A stretch of DNA of 64,000 nt, taken from the NCBI GenBank assembly GCA_963514095.1, contig OY741280.1, forward strand, positions 4,594,395 through 4,658,394. The letters run 5' to 3'. Origin of the DNA: Eutrigla gurnardus. Taxonomy: Eukaryota > Chordata > Actinopteri > Perciformes > Triglidae. How positions within the stretch are numbered: the stretch's first letter is position 1; every line of letters starts with the position of its first letter. Positions 38,076 through 49,959 of the stretch are shown one piece after another. The notes beneath the pieces were generated by a model. It was not told the origin of the DNA and ran no database searches. It was given only the letters and a program-made list of their open reading frames with translations. The position numbers and the translations under genes are program-made.

Positions 38076-38520
38076 TTGCTAAATCTTCCACAGTTATATA
38101 CAACTTTGTGATAACATTTGGCTCTTCTAAAAAGATAAATAAATAAATACAATAACCACAACCACAGACGGATAAAAGACATCGTCACTTAGACTTGAAC
38201 AGAGTCCGCTTAAGAAATGGACACACGCAGTTAAATTCACACAGACTTTAAAGAAAAGTCATTTCTTTTGTTAATTCTGAAGCTTTAAAGACTTTTAAAG
38301 GCAGCACCTGAGAAAACTGAATCTAAGAGATCAGGAGTGTAAGAGGAGGTGGAGGAGGACTTCAGAAGGTGAACCGCTCAACAACACATGGATGCAACTA
38401 TTAAGGTGGTCACACAGGAGCTTTAGATCTTCAGTGTAGCATCATTGGCCGGAAATCAGTTTAAAGATGTGGGGGGGGTAGTGCTCATTATCCGGACTTT
38501 CATTAGGGTACGGTATGACA

Positions 38521-39490
38521 TTAAAGTGATGGTCCGGAGTGAAATGGACCCTAGGTAATTTCCACCAAGACCTCCAGCCAAACACCCCCTCGGAAGCATT
38601 TTTAGCGATGGTCAGCATTGGTCAAGATAAGGCGATCAGCCGAACGGCTTTGTAATAGCGTACATAGTGTATATCTCGTAAATTTCCCCACTGATAATGC
38701 ATGGAATGTTACCAAACTTCTGCAGTAGTACACATAGGGTCTGTACTCACAAAAAGAGGCATTTTAAAGTTTGTAAGTACATCAGGAGTTTATTTAAAAG
38801 AACACTAGCCTGATAGCTTCTACTGCTAAAGCTACGCTGTTTGCGTAGACGGCACCGTGTTTACACAGCTTCTTCTTCGTTGGTGTTTAATGGCAGTCAG
38901 CGTATACCCGGCTGTTTCCGTGACGCGAGTTTCACGCCAGCGTATGAAAAAGTTTCAGCGATTTTTTATAAATGCTTGTATTATCATGTCAACACTTGTC
39001 GACCTGATAATATAAGCATTTATGAAAAAAAAAATTAAGCGAAACCTTTTCATACTCTCGCGTGAAACTCGCGTCACGGAAACAGCCAGGTATACGCCGA
39101 CTGCCATTAAACACCAACGAAGAAGAAGCTGTGTAAACACGGTGCCGTCTACTAGCCGTCTAGCGTAGCTTTAGCAGTAGAAGCTATCAGGCTAGTGTTC
39201 TTTTATAGGCTATAAACTCCTGATGTACTTACAAACTTTAAAATGCCTCGTTTTGTGAGTACAGACCCTATGTGTACTACTGCAGAAGTTTGGTAACATT
39301 CCATGCATTATTAGTGGGGAAATTTACGAGATATACTGTAAGTACCATAGCGCTGTTACGAAGCCGTTCGGCTGATCGCCCTATCTTGACCACTGCTGAC
39401 CATCGCTAAACATGCTTCCGAGGGGGTGTTTGGCTGGATGTCTTGGTGGAAATTACCTAAGGTCCATTTCACTCCGGACCATCACTTTAA
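38521..39490. mobile_element. 0.96-kb fold-back DNA transposon with TTAA target duplication
   Basis: Two arms of about 475 bases are reverse complements of each other with a short centre near 38990-39012. Ends are AGTGATGGTCCGGAGTGAAA and its complement, each bounded by TTAA (38521-38524 and 39487-39490). TTAA targets are typical of piggyBac and Kolobok elements. There is no coding capacity. Open frames at 38841-39038 and 38955-39140 are mirror shadows of the two arms. Confidence 0.88.
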
Positions 39491-40859
39491 ATATGTATAG
39501 AAATGTCTGGATGTTATGATATTTAACAAATGATTGTCAAAGTCAGAGAAATCCAGTTTTAATCAAGGTGCGTTTCATTTGGTCGCCTCTTAATGTCGTC
39601 TCATCATCTTTGTGTACATGTTAGCGTCATGGTTGTCTTTTAGTTCACTTTCAAGTCGTCTTTTTTTAATTCTTTTTTTACATCTTGATTATTTATACAT
39701 TTTAATCAGATGAGGGATTTTAAGTCGTCGGACGTCAAATATTATGAGCCGCCCAGCTCACTTTCTGTTTTGGAGTGGAGGAGGAGACCTCTGTGCTTAA
39801 AACCTAATGAATGATGAACGCTGAAGGAATCTTTAGGACAACAACTCCCATGATCCCACGCTACTTCACAAGGTCACCAAACTCCACCTTTCGACGTAGT
39901 TTTGATTGACAGAGCCGTAGCGGTAGAAAAATCAACAATCAGAAGTCCACAGGTATGAGAGGATACTTGCTGTTATTTTATCGTATAGACTCCAATATTG
40001 ATATTATTTTCATGGTTGACCTTCAGTTTTAATAACTAGAATAAGGATAAACACTTTATAGCTGCTGAGAAAGTTTTACTAATGAGGTCATTTATTAAGA
40101 CAATAAATAACTTTTTCATTCAATGTTACATTCGGAGCGATCGTGTTGCATTTTGGAATGAAAAGCTCCTGTTGCATGATCTATAATGTATTCATAAGTC
40201 ATGTATGATTTGTACTGAATGTGAAATCCTTGTTGGGGGGAGAATCTCCAGTATCTATGCAGCGGGGTTCGGCTGTCGTCAGCCGCCTTCAGCTGCACCA
40301 TTTATCAACTTAACCGTGAGATGATGAGCTCTGAGGCTGTTTTCACAAGGTCACCACACAATTTGGAGGTCGTTTTGGGGCTCTGGACAATCTTCCACAG
40401 TGGACTGAGCAGCTCCATTAGTCTGCGGCTATCCAGATGGTCTGTTGCCAGTTAAAAAAAAAAAAAAATCAATAGCTCGTGCAGCAAAAAAGCAAAACAC
40501 TTTAACGATCAGGTGACACATAAGGACTGTGCAGGGATTCACCGTGTTTTCTTGTGGTTTGGAAGGTTTGGATTACTGTTAAATATTATAATAGAAACAC
40601 AAGAATGTATAGATGTTTATTTCACTTACAGTGACATCAAATTTCCAGCGAGTTTTGGTTTGGATGCTGTTAGGGACCGTTGGGTATTTATGGAATGGAC
40701 CACCGGAGGAAGATAGGGGGGGTTATGTCTTAATATTCTTTGATGAGGGGTGGGTCACCCAACAATTTTTAATCTGAGGGGGGTCCTCATCTTTTGTCAT
40801 GAAAACAGCAACATTTAAAATATAGTATCAGAATACATCTCAGCAACACATTCATTTGT

Positions 40860-41010
40860 TTAAAGTTATATTTTTGGCCTTTTATTGCAGGAGGACAGCG
40901 TGAGAGTGAAAGGGGTGACATGATTTAAAAAAGGGCTGCAGGGCGGATTCAAACCCAGGACCTCTGCAGGGAGCCTCGGTACACGGGGCAGTAACTCTAC
41001 CACTGATCAC
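40860..41010 (-). repeat. tRNA-like dispersed repeat fragment, antisense
   Basis: Contains gggcggattcaaacccagga, which reversed resembles a tRNA B box (GGTTTGAATCC), and gtaactctaccactga, like an A-box region. The same family appears at 46933-47070. It is a degraded SINE-type repeat rather than a tRNA gene. Confidence 0.5.
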
Positions 41011-41353
41011 ATTCATTTCATCAGTCAGAGTAGTGCTCTTATGATGGGGCGGTCATGTTATACCACTATTAACTTACGTATTCACACAGTCAAGTTTTTT
41101 CGACTGGAACAGATCTTCGTCACTCAATGTTATTTATGTGAAATATTAATAACTGACCATTCGTTACTCAATATTTGTGATGTGAGGGGCTTATTAATTC
41201 TGTCACATCCTAAAATAACAGTTCCTTGGACGTCCCGACGTGAAATGAATCCTGGAAGATTCTTTGCTGTAAACATAGAATTATCTCCTCGCGGTCACGT
41301 GTCTCCGCCAACAGGTTGCAGTTTACATTCATGTCCCTCCAAAATGTCCTCAC

Positions 41354-41359
41354 TTTATT
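41354..41359 (-). promoter_or_regulatory. candidate proximal poly(A) signal for clcn1
   Basis: AATAAA on the minus strand about 540 bases after the stop codon. It would give a short 3' UTR. Confidence 0.35.
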
Positions 41360-41897
41360 GTTTTTTCAAAATGAGCATATGGATTTTTGCTTTTTGTCCC
41401 GCCCCGGTGGCGTTCCTGAGATATCACGTACACGAGAACGGGACGGACGGGCAGACGGACTGTTGCCAGCGCGGAGGCAGAAAAACAGCAGACATCAGCA
41501 GCAACTTCTATAAGAAACATATTGGTTGAATCTTTGAGACTGTGTGTGTGAAAAAACAGGGAGGACGAGAAAATGAGGCAGTACCAAAACAACATCAACA
41601 TACAGAGCTGAGTCAGGAGAGTCGGAGAGGCCGGGTTGTGAAAGCTCTGAATGAGCAGACAGAGGCGGGAACGGTCAGATAAACGCTCTTCAGAAACAAA
41701 AGGGAGATGAGGACTTTTCTGGCGGAGCTTCAAGCAAACAGACCATTTGCTGTGAAACCTCCTCCACCTAAGTGAAGACGAAAAGAGGTAAGTGGGTGTC
41801 CAGAGACCGGAGCAACACATTAAGAACAAGAAAAAAAACCTCACACCATTAAAAAAAGTTTTCCATTATATAAAAAAATAACCATCACTCTTCTAAT

Positions 41898-42380
41898 CTA
41901 AACCATTGGCTCATCATCACTGTCTTCATCCCCCTCAACGAGTCTCTGTAAGGGTGTCAGGGCGGAGCGAGGGGTGGAGGAGGAAGCGAGAGGAGGAGGA
42001 GGAGGAGAGGAAGAAGGGACTGGGGGAGGAGTGGTGGAGGGAGGAAGGGTGAGGTTGCTAGCCGAGCTGCAGGCCCCGGTGCTGCTGCTAACAGCACCGC
42101 TTCCTGCGCTGCAGCTGCTGCTCTCCTCCACCTCCATGGTCACGCCCTCGATCCACACCTCCGTTTCATTCTCGTGGTAAGGGAGATGGTGGTGGGGGGA
42201 GGAAGGGGGCGGAGGTTTGGGAGCAGTCGGAGCCGAGGGAGGGGAGGCGGAGGTCGGAGAGGAAGGAGCAGAAGGCGGAGGCTTGGGAGCCGAGTTGCGG
42301 CTGGTGATGTCACGGAAGCTGGCGAGCGGAGGGCGGAGCCGGACGCCGGAGCGCGTGGAGCCCTCGATAGCCTTCTGGAG
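41898..42380 (-). CDS. clcn1: clcn1 last coding exon: end of CBS2 and Pro/Ser tail
   Basis: Acceptor ctccccctcctccag opens on LQKAIEGSTRSGVRLRPPLA then SFRDITSRNS. About 125 residues of low-complexity tail follow: Pro/Ser/Ala-rich, then ETEVWIEGVTMEVEESSS, Ser-rich, Pro-rich again, and an acidic end EGDEDSDDEPMV before TAG at 41898-41900. Human CLCN1 has [20 protein letters not shown] and an acidic end DEEDEDELIL, so the final element is conserved in character. Plus-strand Gly/Glu/Arg-rich open frames over this exon are shadows of its CCT-rich sequence. Confidence 0.93.
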   Translation of the reverse strand, partial: LQKAIEGSTRSGVRLRPPLASFRDITSRNSAPKPPPSAPSSPTSASPPSAPTAPKPPPPSSPHHHLPYHENETEVWIEGVTMEVEESSSCSAGSGAVSSSTGACSSASNLTLPPSTTPPPVPSSSPPPPPLASSSTPRSALTPLQRLVEGDEDSDDEPMV

Positions 42381-45300
42381 CTGGAGGAGGGGGAGGAGAT
42401 AAAAGGCAAGGAGGAAGAAGGAGTGTAAGAAAAGGAAGTAGAAAAAGACATCAGACAAAGGAATAGGAGAAAATAATAATCAAAGTGACGGAGTGAGTTA
42501 TGGGAGGAAGGGATGGAGGGGAGGAAGAAAAACAAAATAAAATGAGGTGAAGGAAAAGGGAGACAAAACAATAACGGGTGAAGACAGAAGAAATTAAGTT
42601 AATCATACAAAGGGGGATATTGATTATGACAGAAATATACTCATACATAATTCAAAAAAGGGTTATGAGACTCAAATCAGGAGGAAAGAAAAAACAATTG
42701 GACTTGTTTTTCCTCCAAAGACAGACGAGGGAAGACTTCTAAAAGTTGAGTGTATTAAATAAGGAAGAGGGCTCTTTTTAGGGACTTCGATCAATGAGAA
42801 TTTAATCACATTTACGGCTTGCTTTTGGTTCCAGGTGACCTTCAGACAGATTGAGTTTAGAAAAAAAGAAAAATGAAGTTTCTTACCTCTTTCAGAGCCA
42901 CCACTCCCACCAGTTTGCCGATACTGGTCACATAAGCGTGACTTAGCCCCAGCAGGGAGAATAAGGTGTGGGTCTGTGGAGGCAAGAAGGAAAAGGTCAC
43001 GCGTCAAATTACGACAAGCCTTTACATCTCAGGCCAGGACGGCCTTTTTCACATCCGTCTTCGACTCCAGACCATTTGCTCAGTCTAGACACGATGTTAC
43101 AGAGACGGAGGGGTGGAAGCAAAACTGGCTTGAGGCTACGGGTGAACCACGGTTAAGAAAAAGTCCTTGAAAAAGTGTTTCTATCCTCAAAGTATTCTGT
43201 CTATATTCCGACAGAGGTCTTTGTTATGCATCTGCATCACCTCGATAACAAAGCCTCCCCCTTTGGACATGAATCAGCAGAATACTCTGAATATTACCAT
43301 GAAAATGCAATTACACTTAGGAGAAAAATAAAAACAGCAGCAATGGCACAATCTGTTTAGAGGCCGTTCCCCTGCAGACGTCTGCAGATCCTGCCTCCCC
43401 CTCAGATTTGTCATGAGGAGGATGTCAGCGGTTCACGTCGACGACCAGGCAGGGAGAAACCAAAGGAGAGGGAAGATGGATTATTTAATCAGCTCTGACA
43501 AATTGATATTCAAATTCCCAGCAGAGAGCTATATTTACATTCTGTGTAAAAACAGAGAGCAACAGAGGGACTTGTCATAAATATCAAATATGTATTTTTA
43601 TAGTGGTGAATATGCAAACGGAGGTCACGAGGAGAGAGGAGTCGAGGCAACGCATGTTAACAAAACCAGACATCCGTGCTTTGTAGCAGTCAATTTACAT
43701 TCACGTCAATTAGAAACCACGTGCAGCACAGCTGTGTGTCAACGCCTCCATTATGTGTCACGGGTCCCGAAAAGGAGGACCCGTCTGTGGAGGGTCTGTC
43801 TGTGGAGGATCCATCTGTGGAGGATCCGTCTGTGGAGGATCTGTCTGTGGAGGATCCGTCTGTGGAGGATCTGTCTGTGGAGGATCCGTCTGTGGAGGAT
43901 CCGTCTTTGGACAATCTGTCTGTGGAGGATCCGTCTGTGGAGGATCCGTCTGTGGAGGATCTGTCTGTGGAGGATCTGTCTGTGGAGGGTCTGTCTGTGG
44001 AGGGTCTGTCTGTGGAGGATCTGTCTGTGGAGGATCTGTCTGTGGAGGCTCCGCCTGTGGAGGACCCGTCTGTGGAGGATCTGTCTGTGGAGGGTCTCTC
44101 TGTGGAGGGTCTGTCTGTGGAGGGTCTATCGGTGGAGGATCCGTCTGTGGAGGACCCGTCTGTGGAGGATCCGTCTTTGGACAATCTGTCTGTGGAGGGT
44201 CTGTCTGTGGAGGATCTGTCTGTGGAGGATCTGTCTGTGGAGGGTCTGTCTGTGGAGGGTCTGTCTGTGGAGGGTCTGTCTGTGGAGGATCTGTCTGTGG
44301 AGGGTCTGTCTGTGGAGGGTCTGTCTGTGGAGGGTCTGTCTGTGGAGGATCTGTCTGTGGAGGGTCTGTCTGTGGAGGATCTGTCTGTGGAGGGTCTGTC
44401 ATGCTCATTGATGCTCGTGGGGAACTAACAGCATCTGTGGCTCCAACACTGACATGATGATCAATAAAGAGACGTCCCCACTGTTAGCCCACAGCATGAA
44501 GTAAAACACCAACTCCAACACTCTTCCCTCCATCGTTGTGTAATGACACTAACTCTCCCAACCGTCCCGGTGGAGCTCCTCTGTGTTTGTGTTGATCAGG
44601 AAGTAAATGAGATGTGAAGTACGAACGTGGGTGCTTCTTTTGTTTGTGCTTCTCTGGCAGGAACGACGCTCCAAAACAAAATGGAAGTTTGCCTTACAAT
44701 GACTGTTAACAAATAAGGTATTTATTAAATAACTAAGGCACAACTCCCACGTAGAAATGTTTATGTAACAGCCACGATAACCAGGATGTTCTCAAAGAAA
44801 AAATGACATTTTGGGTTTGTTTACGAGGATGACACCTTGTAAATAAATCCAAGACCTCCTGAGTGTTTTTGATGAGCCCCGTCAAGGTTATCCACATCCC
44901 CAGCTGGTTGAGATGTTGCAGAAGTAAACAATAAATAAAGCATGCTGGAGGTGCTGAGCTCCATGTATGGGCTTCTGTGCTTGCATAATACCAATAAAAA
45001 TCACTAAAACAGCGAATTGTAAGCGTGGTTTAAGCTGCTGAGAGGCTGAAACCAGCTTCCCATTCAAGTCATTTCAGGCTAATTGTGATGGAAGGCATTT
45101 GAATGAAATGAGGTGTTTAACGAAGGTGTTGTATGTGGAAGAAAAGCGTCAGGCTCATTAAAAGGTGCCGATGCTGTGAACAGTCACGTTGCTGCTGGAG
45201 ACTCAACAGTCGGAGAAATGGCAGAAATCACTTTTTTTGGTATTGTTTGTCATACCAGTGGGAACAGCAGTTATCACGTTCAATCTGATCTTTACAATTT

Positions 45301-45434
45301 CATTTGGGATACTTTCATACGAGGACGTACATCAGATACAGGTCGGATTTAGATTTTACCCTCAGCCTCAACAGTCGTATATTAATTCATGCAACCTTTC
45401 TAGATGAACATTCATCACAATTCACGTCACTCAG

Positions 45435-45465
<31 letters not shown>

Positions 45466-46929
45466 TTACACACACACTCACACACACACGCACACACACA
45501 CACACACCCTCGCTCCACAAAAAGCTATAACGTAAAAAATGTGGCCCTCTTTCTCCTCATCCTCGTCCTCGTTAACATCTGTTCATAAATTCTCTGGCTT
45601 CCACTGCACGTCGACTTATGAATAAAATTGCTTGCCGACTTCAGCGTCCTCCATGTATGGTGGCGTGTGATGTCTATGTAACTGTTCTTTTGTGTGGGTC
45701 AGTAAATGGCCGAGACCAGTTCAGACTGGAATCTGATATTGGTCACATTTAAAACATAATGTGAAAAAATTAATCTGATCTCAGCAATACATCAGAATTT
45801 AAGGCTTCTTGTTCTGTGTGTTTGATAAGAACACAAACCTGCTGCTGAGAGCGGAGCATGTTTTGGCATCAAGTCCTACAAAATCTTTAATTATTAGTAT
45901 ATAAGGATAAAGACAAGTGATTTGCACAGACCCCTGCTCATTAAAGACGTGCCTGGTGTGCATGAGGAACTATTGTAATTTATGTTTTGCGTGAGAATGC
46001 TAGTGAGCATGTTACAAACTAAAACATAAATCAATAGTCATTTCAGTGGCAAAGTCATTAAAGTAATACCACGGCTACTGCACGCACCCAGAGAGACCAC
46101 AGCCTCCTTCAAATCACCTTCAAGTCCATCAGAAAAAACAAGACAATCAAACTTTCGCTTTGTTGGGGAATTCCAACAAACATTTAACATTGAATTAATG
46201 AACGTATAAAGAACTTTTTTCATACAAACAGGCATTTTGGTGAGAAACACAAACATCTGTTTCCTTGCAAGAAACAACAGGTTGCCTTTAAATTCCCAAC
46301 CAATGAAAACAGCAGCTTTTTTAACAACTATGCACCTACTTCCACATAATAGTCCTCCGCTCATTGATTTATTACTGGTCATATTTTTGTACACACGTTT
46401 CCCCACGCTATGACCATAGAAACTAAATTGCAATGAGGTGCTGTTAAACAGATTTAAATTGACCTCCCACCCGTTTCTCTCTGCCCACCAACCTTGTGCA
46501 GCGATGTTCTCTCAACCAGCTGGAAGGGTGAAGGGTCTATTCGTATCTCATCGATTTCCATCGGCTTGTCCATCTCTGCCTCTTCCCACGCTTGGATCTG
46601 CAGCAGCAAACACAAAGCAAGGTCACGGAGGTGGAACTGGCTGGTGTCGGTGAGAGGAGGAAACATCTCGCTCCTATTCAAATGTAGTGAGTTCAACCAG
46701 AGGGAAGCATCAGGATCTGTTTATATGAAGGGTCATACAAACAGTGCAGGGGCGGACTGGCCTTCTGGGATACCGGGCATTTTCCCGGGGGGCTGACCTG
46801 CGTTTCGGTCCGACCACCGACACTTTTTTTATTTACTTTTTTGTCTGGCCCATGAACCGGCCCATAAAAAAGGCAGACCTAGATCGGAGGCCAATTGTTT
46901 TTTCAATTGACACTGGACTGACCAAAAGT

Positions 46930-47003
<74 letters not shown>

Positions 47004-49874
47004 TGGGGATGACATTGCACAAAGGGCCACCGGTTGGATTTGAACCCGGGGCCGCTGCGATGAGGACCCATCCTCTTCAACTCCCCGTTTTTTTACTGAC
47101 ATCCCAGCTATTTGTGATCCGATTATTGGTCCCAGTGCGTCCCTGATACCGGGTGTATATATTTAAAAAAACATACCAATCATCTCAACACTGTGTGGGT
47201 GGATGTAAAAGATGTGTCCAGGAGGGAGAGACAGCTTTGTTACCACTGAGGAGACTTTTTGCAGCTGTGAAAAGCCTTGAAAGGCTGCGCTGCGTCCTTG
47301 CGTGTCACCGCTCTCCCCTCTGAGATTTAGGATGTCTGACACCTTTTAGCCTCTCTATGGATTTTCACCTACGAGCCTCCGCCTGCCACGACAGGGTCAG
47401 CCGTCTTGTAGGATTTATGGGCCGATGTTATGGCGCGTTCTGGCAAAGAGCCAGCAGGAGTAAAAGGGAAGAGCAGCAGACACAAAAGGACTAGGAGGGC
47501 ACAATGTTGTTTTGGTGCTCTCCGGTGGGAAAAAGGATGTCTCGTTTAAAATTCGGGCCGTGTTCACACTGCAGTTAAAAAGTGCCCCAATTCTGAGTCG
47601 TCTCACAAGATGTGACACAGATCTCTCCAACACCTGTGTCCTACATGTGGATGCTGAGGTAGGAAGGTAAAAACCATAAATGAGCCGACAAATCGATTCA
47701 AAACTCAAAAGCTCACATCATAAAGGTTTGGTGCTGAAAACAGCTGCAGCTTTGTTTCATCGTGTGCATTATTACCCAGCATTATGTGTTATTAAAAACA
47801 GCATTTATTATTATGGCCCCTTTCTTCAGAGCCTACTAAAAGTATCGACTTAAACAGACTATAAGAAATATATTTGATAAAGTAACCGTTATGTTGTTAT
47901 GAAGTAATTAATACCCAACGCTGCTCAGAGTAATCGGGGTCTCCCTGGTGGAGAGGAGGTGGGTGAAGGGCTGTGACTCAACACAGCACCTGTAAACTAT
48001 TAAGCAGACATTTTGTAAAACCATGCAAATCCAGCATCCCTCCATCATTACGTTACCTGTTCTGGTGTCATGGTGTCGGACAGTGGGGGGGGACAGGGCT
48101 CCTGGAGACAAATACAGCAAGACAAGTTGGTGAGTGATTTCATAACAAAACACCCTCCGTCACTTCTGTGCCTCTGAACCCGGCTGGATGTCACCCCAAA
48201 CCAAGAAAAGCTCGTCTGAATGTTGCATGAGGGGAGCGAAGGGAAAGCACAATCTGTTTTCTTATTGCTTAGACTTCATCAGAGACCTTCAGTTCTCTTA
48301 CAGTTTAATTACTCATCATTTACTTTTGGATTCATGTATTTCTACCATCTGTAAAAAGATAATGACTTTCCAATTTAAATACAAGGGAGAAAACTGTCTA
48401 CAGGGATAACAACTGATCACTTTTACCAAATGTAATGGATTTCTGTCGCTATGACGACAGATCGCAGTAGTGGCTTTCCTTCAATCATCACTCCCATGGC
48501 ATCGCATCCAACAGCTTTGTGAGTAAACGGGATGCAGCAGGTGAAACTCAGGCCAACACCTGCTGGGACTGGTTTCGTGAAACTGAATGTATTAGCGGCG
48601 CGTCCCTCATTATTCACTCACCGTTCAGACAGGTTAGCAGCTTCTGCCCTTGATGGGAGAATACACTCTCTCACAGAGTGCAACAGATGTCAGCTTTCTA
48701 TTAACGAACCCAGCAGGGAGCCAACCTTTCTCTTTATCAATCACACACAAGTGAACACAAGGGTTAAAACGTCGCTCGTTATTTTGTAATCTCGCCTGTA
48801 CAAATCGGTTATTGCATGTCTGGATTCCCTTTCTTTTTTTGTTTATCTCCGTAGCCGCGGCAATTATACGAACGCAAGAACAAAACAATATGCTGACACT
48901 GTTACACCAGCCAGACAATATTCTAAAGGTCAGCGTGTGGATACCCGCCATCAGCGGCTGGTAAACGAGACAAATACCTGATTCACAGCCAGAACAGTTC
49001 TGGCCTGATTGCTGGTGGCAATTTCCAACTAGGTGTCTGTTTGACATTCAGGGCTGTACAGTTTGTGCCCCGTTGCTGTAAAAATCAATCCCCAGTGCAG
49101 GAACATGTTTGGATCCCCAAAAAAACCATAATAGAAAATCTGACTGGTAATATAAGGCGCAGCAGTAGGCACAAACAGAAATCAAATTCTAATCTCGCAA
49201 GCTTACAAGCAAACGCTTATTTCCAGCACGCTTTACACTCCCGCATGTGTAAACAGATGACACGCATTGCTTTCCCTGTGAGCCGGGCTCAGCGCCAAGC
49301 CCAATAACAACCTCTACCTGCAGGATCTGACTTCCCACATCTCCATATGAGATGGTGGAGGAAAAACAATTGATGCTCGACTTCTGGGACTTTGTCTGGG
49401 GATGAGGAAGCATTTGTGTATTCATGTATCTGTCAATCAGACAAGCGTGTGTCTGCCTGAATAGAAAGCAGAGACCCGTAATGAAAAATTCAGCCTGCGA
49501 AGAGTAATGGATAAATATTTATACCCCTATCAGTGTGAGGATGTGGTTTTTGGGATGACTTTGCCAGGACGGGCGGTGATTTGCATTTCAATGGCTCATA
49601 ACACGAGGGACGACCTTTGGCTGCCGAGTACACTCCAAACAAGCACAAAGAAAAAGGCATCAAGGTTCAAGAGATGCAACATACACAAGACACGGAGGAA
49701 CGTTAGTGAGCAAGAGACAGGATGTTAACCCACCTATCCTTTAAATATATACACAATCATGCTTATAAACACACCCACACACACCTGTGACTGTCCCTCT
49801 GTCTGTCTGTCCTTAGAGGTGAAGAGACTCCTGAGTGTTTTCCTCACAGACTGGAGAGGACCTTTTTCTGACAA

Positions 49875-49959
<85 letters not shown>

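Larger units (their letters stand above)
39491..41897 (-). other. probable clcn1 3' UTR / downstream region
   Basis: Holds the proximal AATAAA (41354-41359) and the tRNA-like fragment at 40860-41010. Open frames at 41041-41529 and 41350-41844 are unsupported. Confidence 0.45.

Noticed and set aside
38841..39140. Two overlapping open frames of similar sequence on opposite strands
   Set aside because: They are mirror translations of the two arms of the fold-back element.
40860..41010. tRNA gene on the minus strand
   Set aside because: Only box-like fragments remain, without a full cloverleaf; a second diverged copy at 46.9-47.07 kb shows it is a dispersed repeat.
43590..44457. Open frames of 160-273 codons on both strands (SVEDLSVEGL, VCGGS, DPPQT types)
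   Set aside because: All come from one 15-base tandem unit that is stop-free in five frames; no splice or start context.
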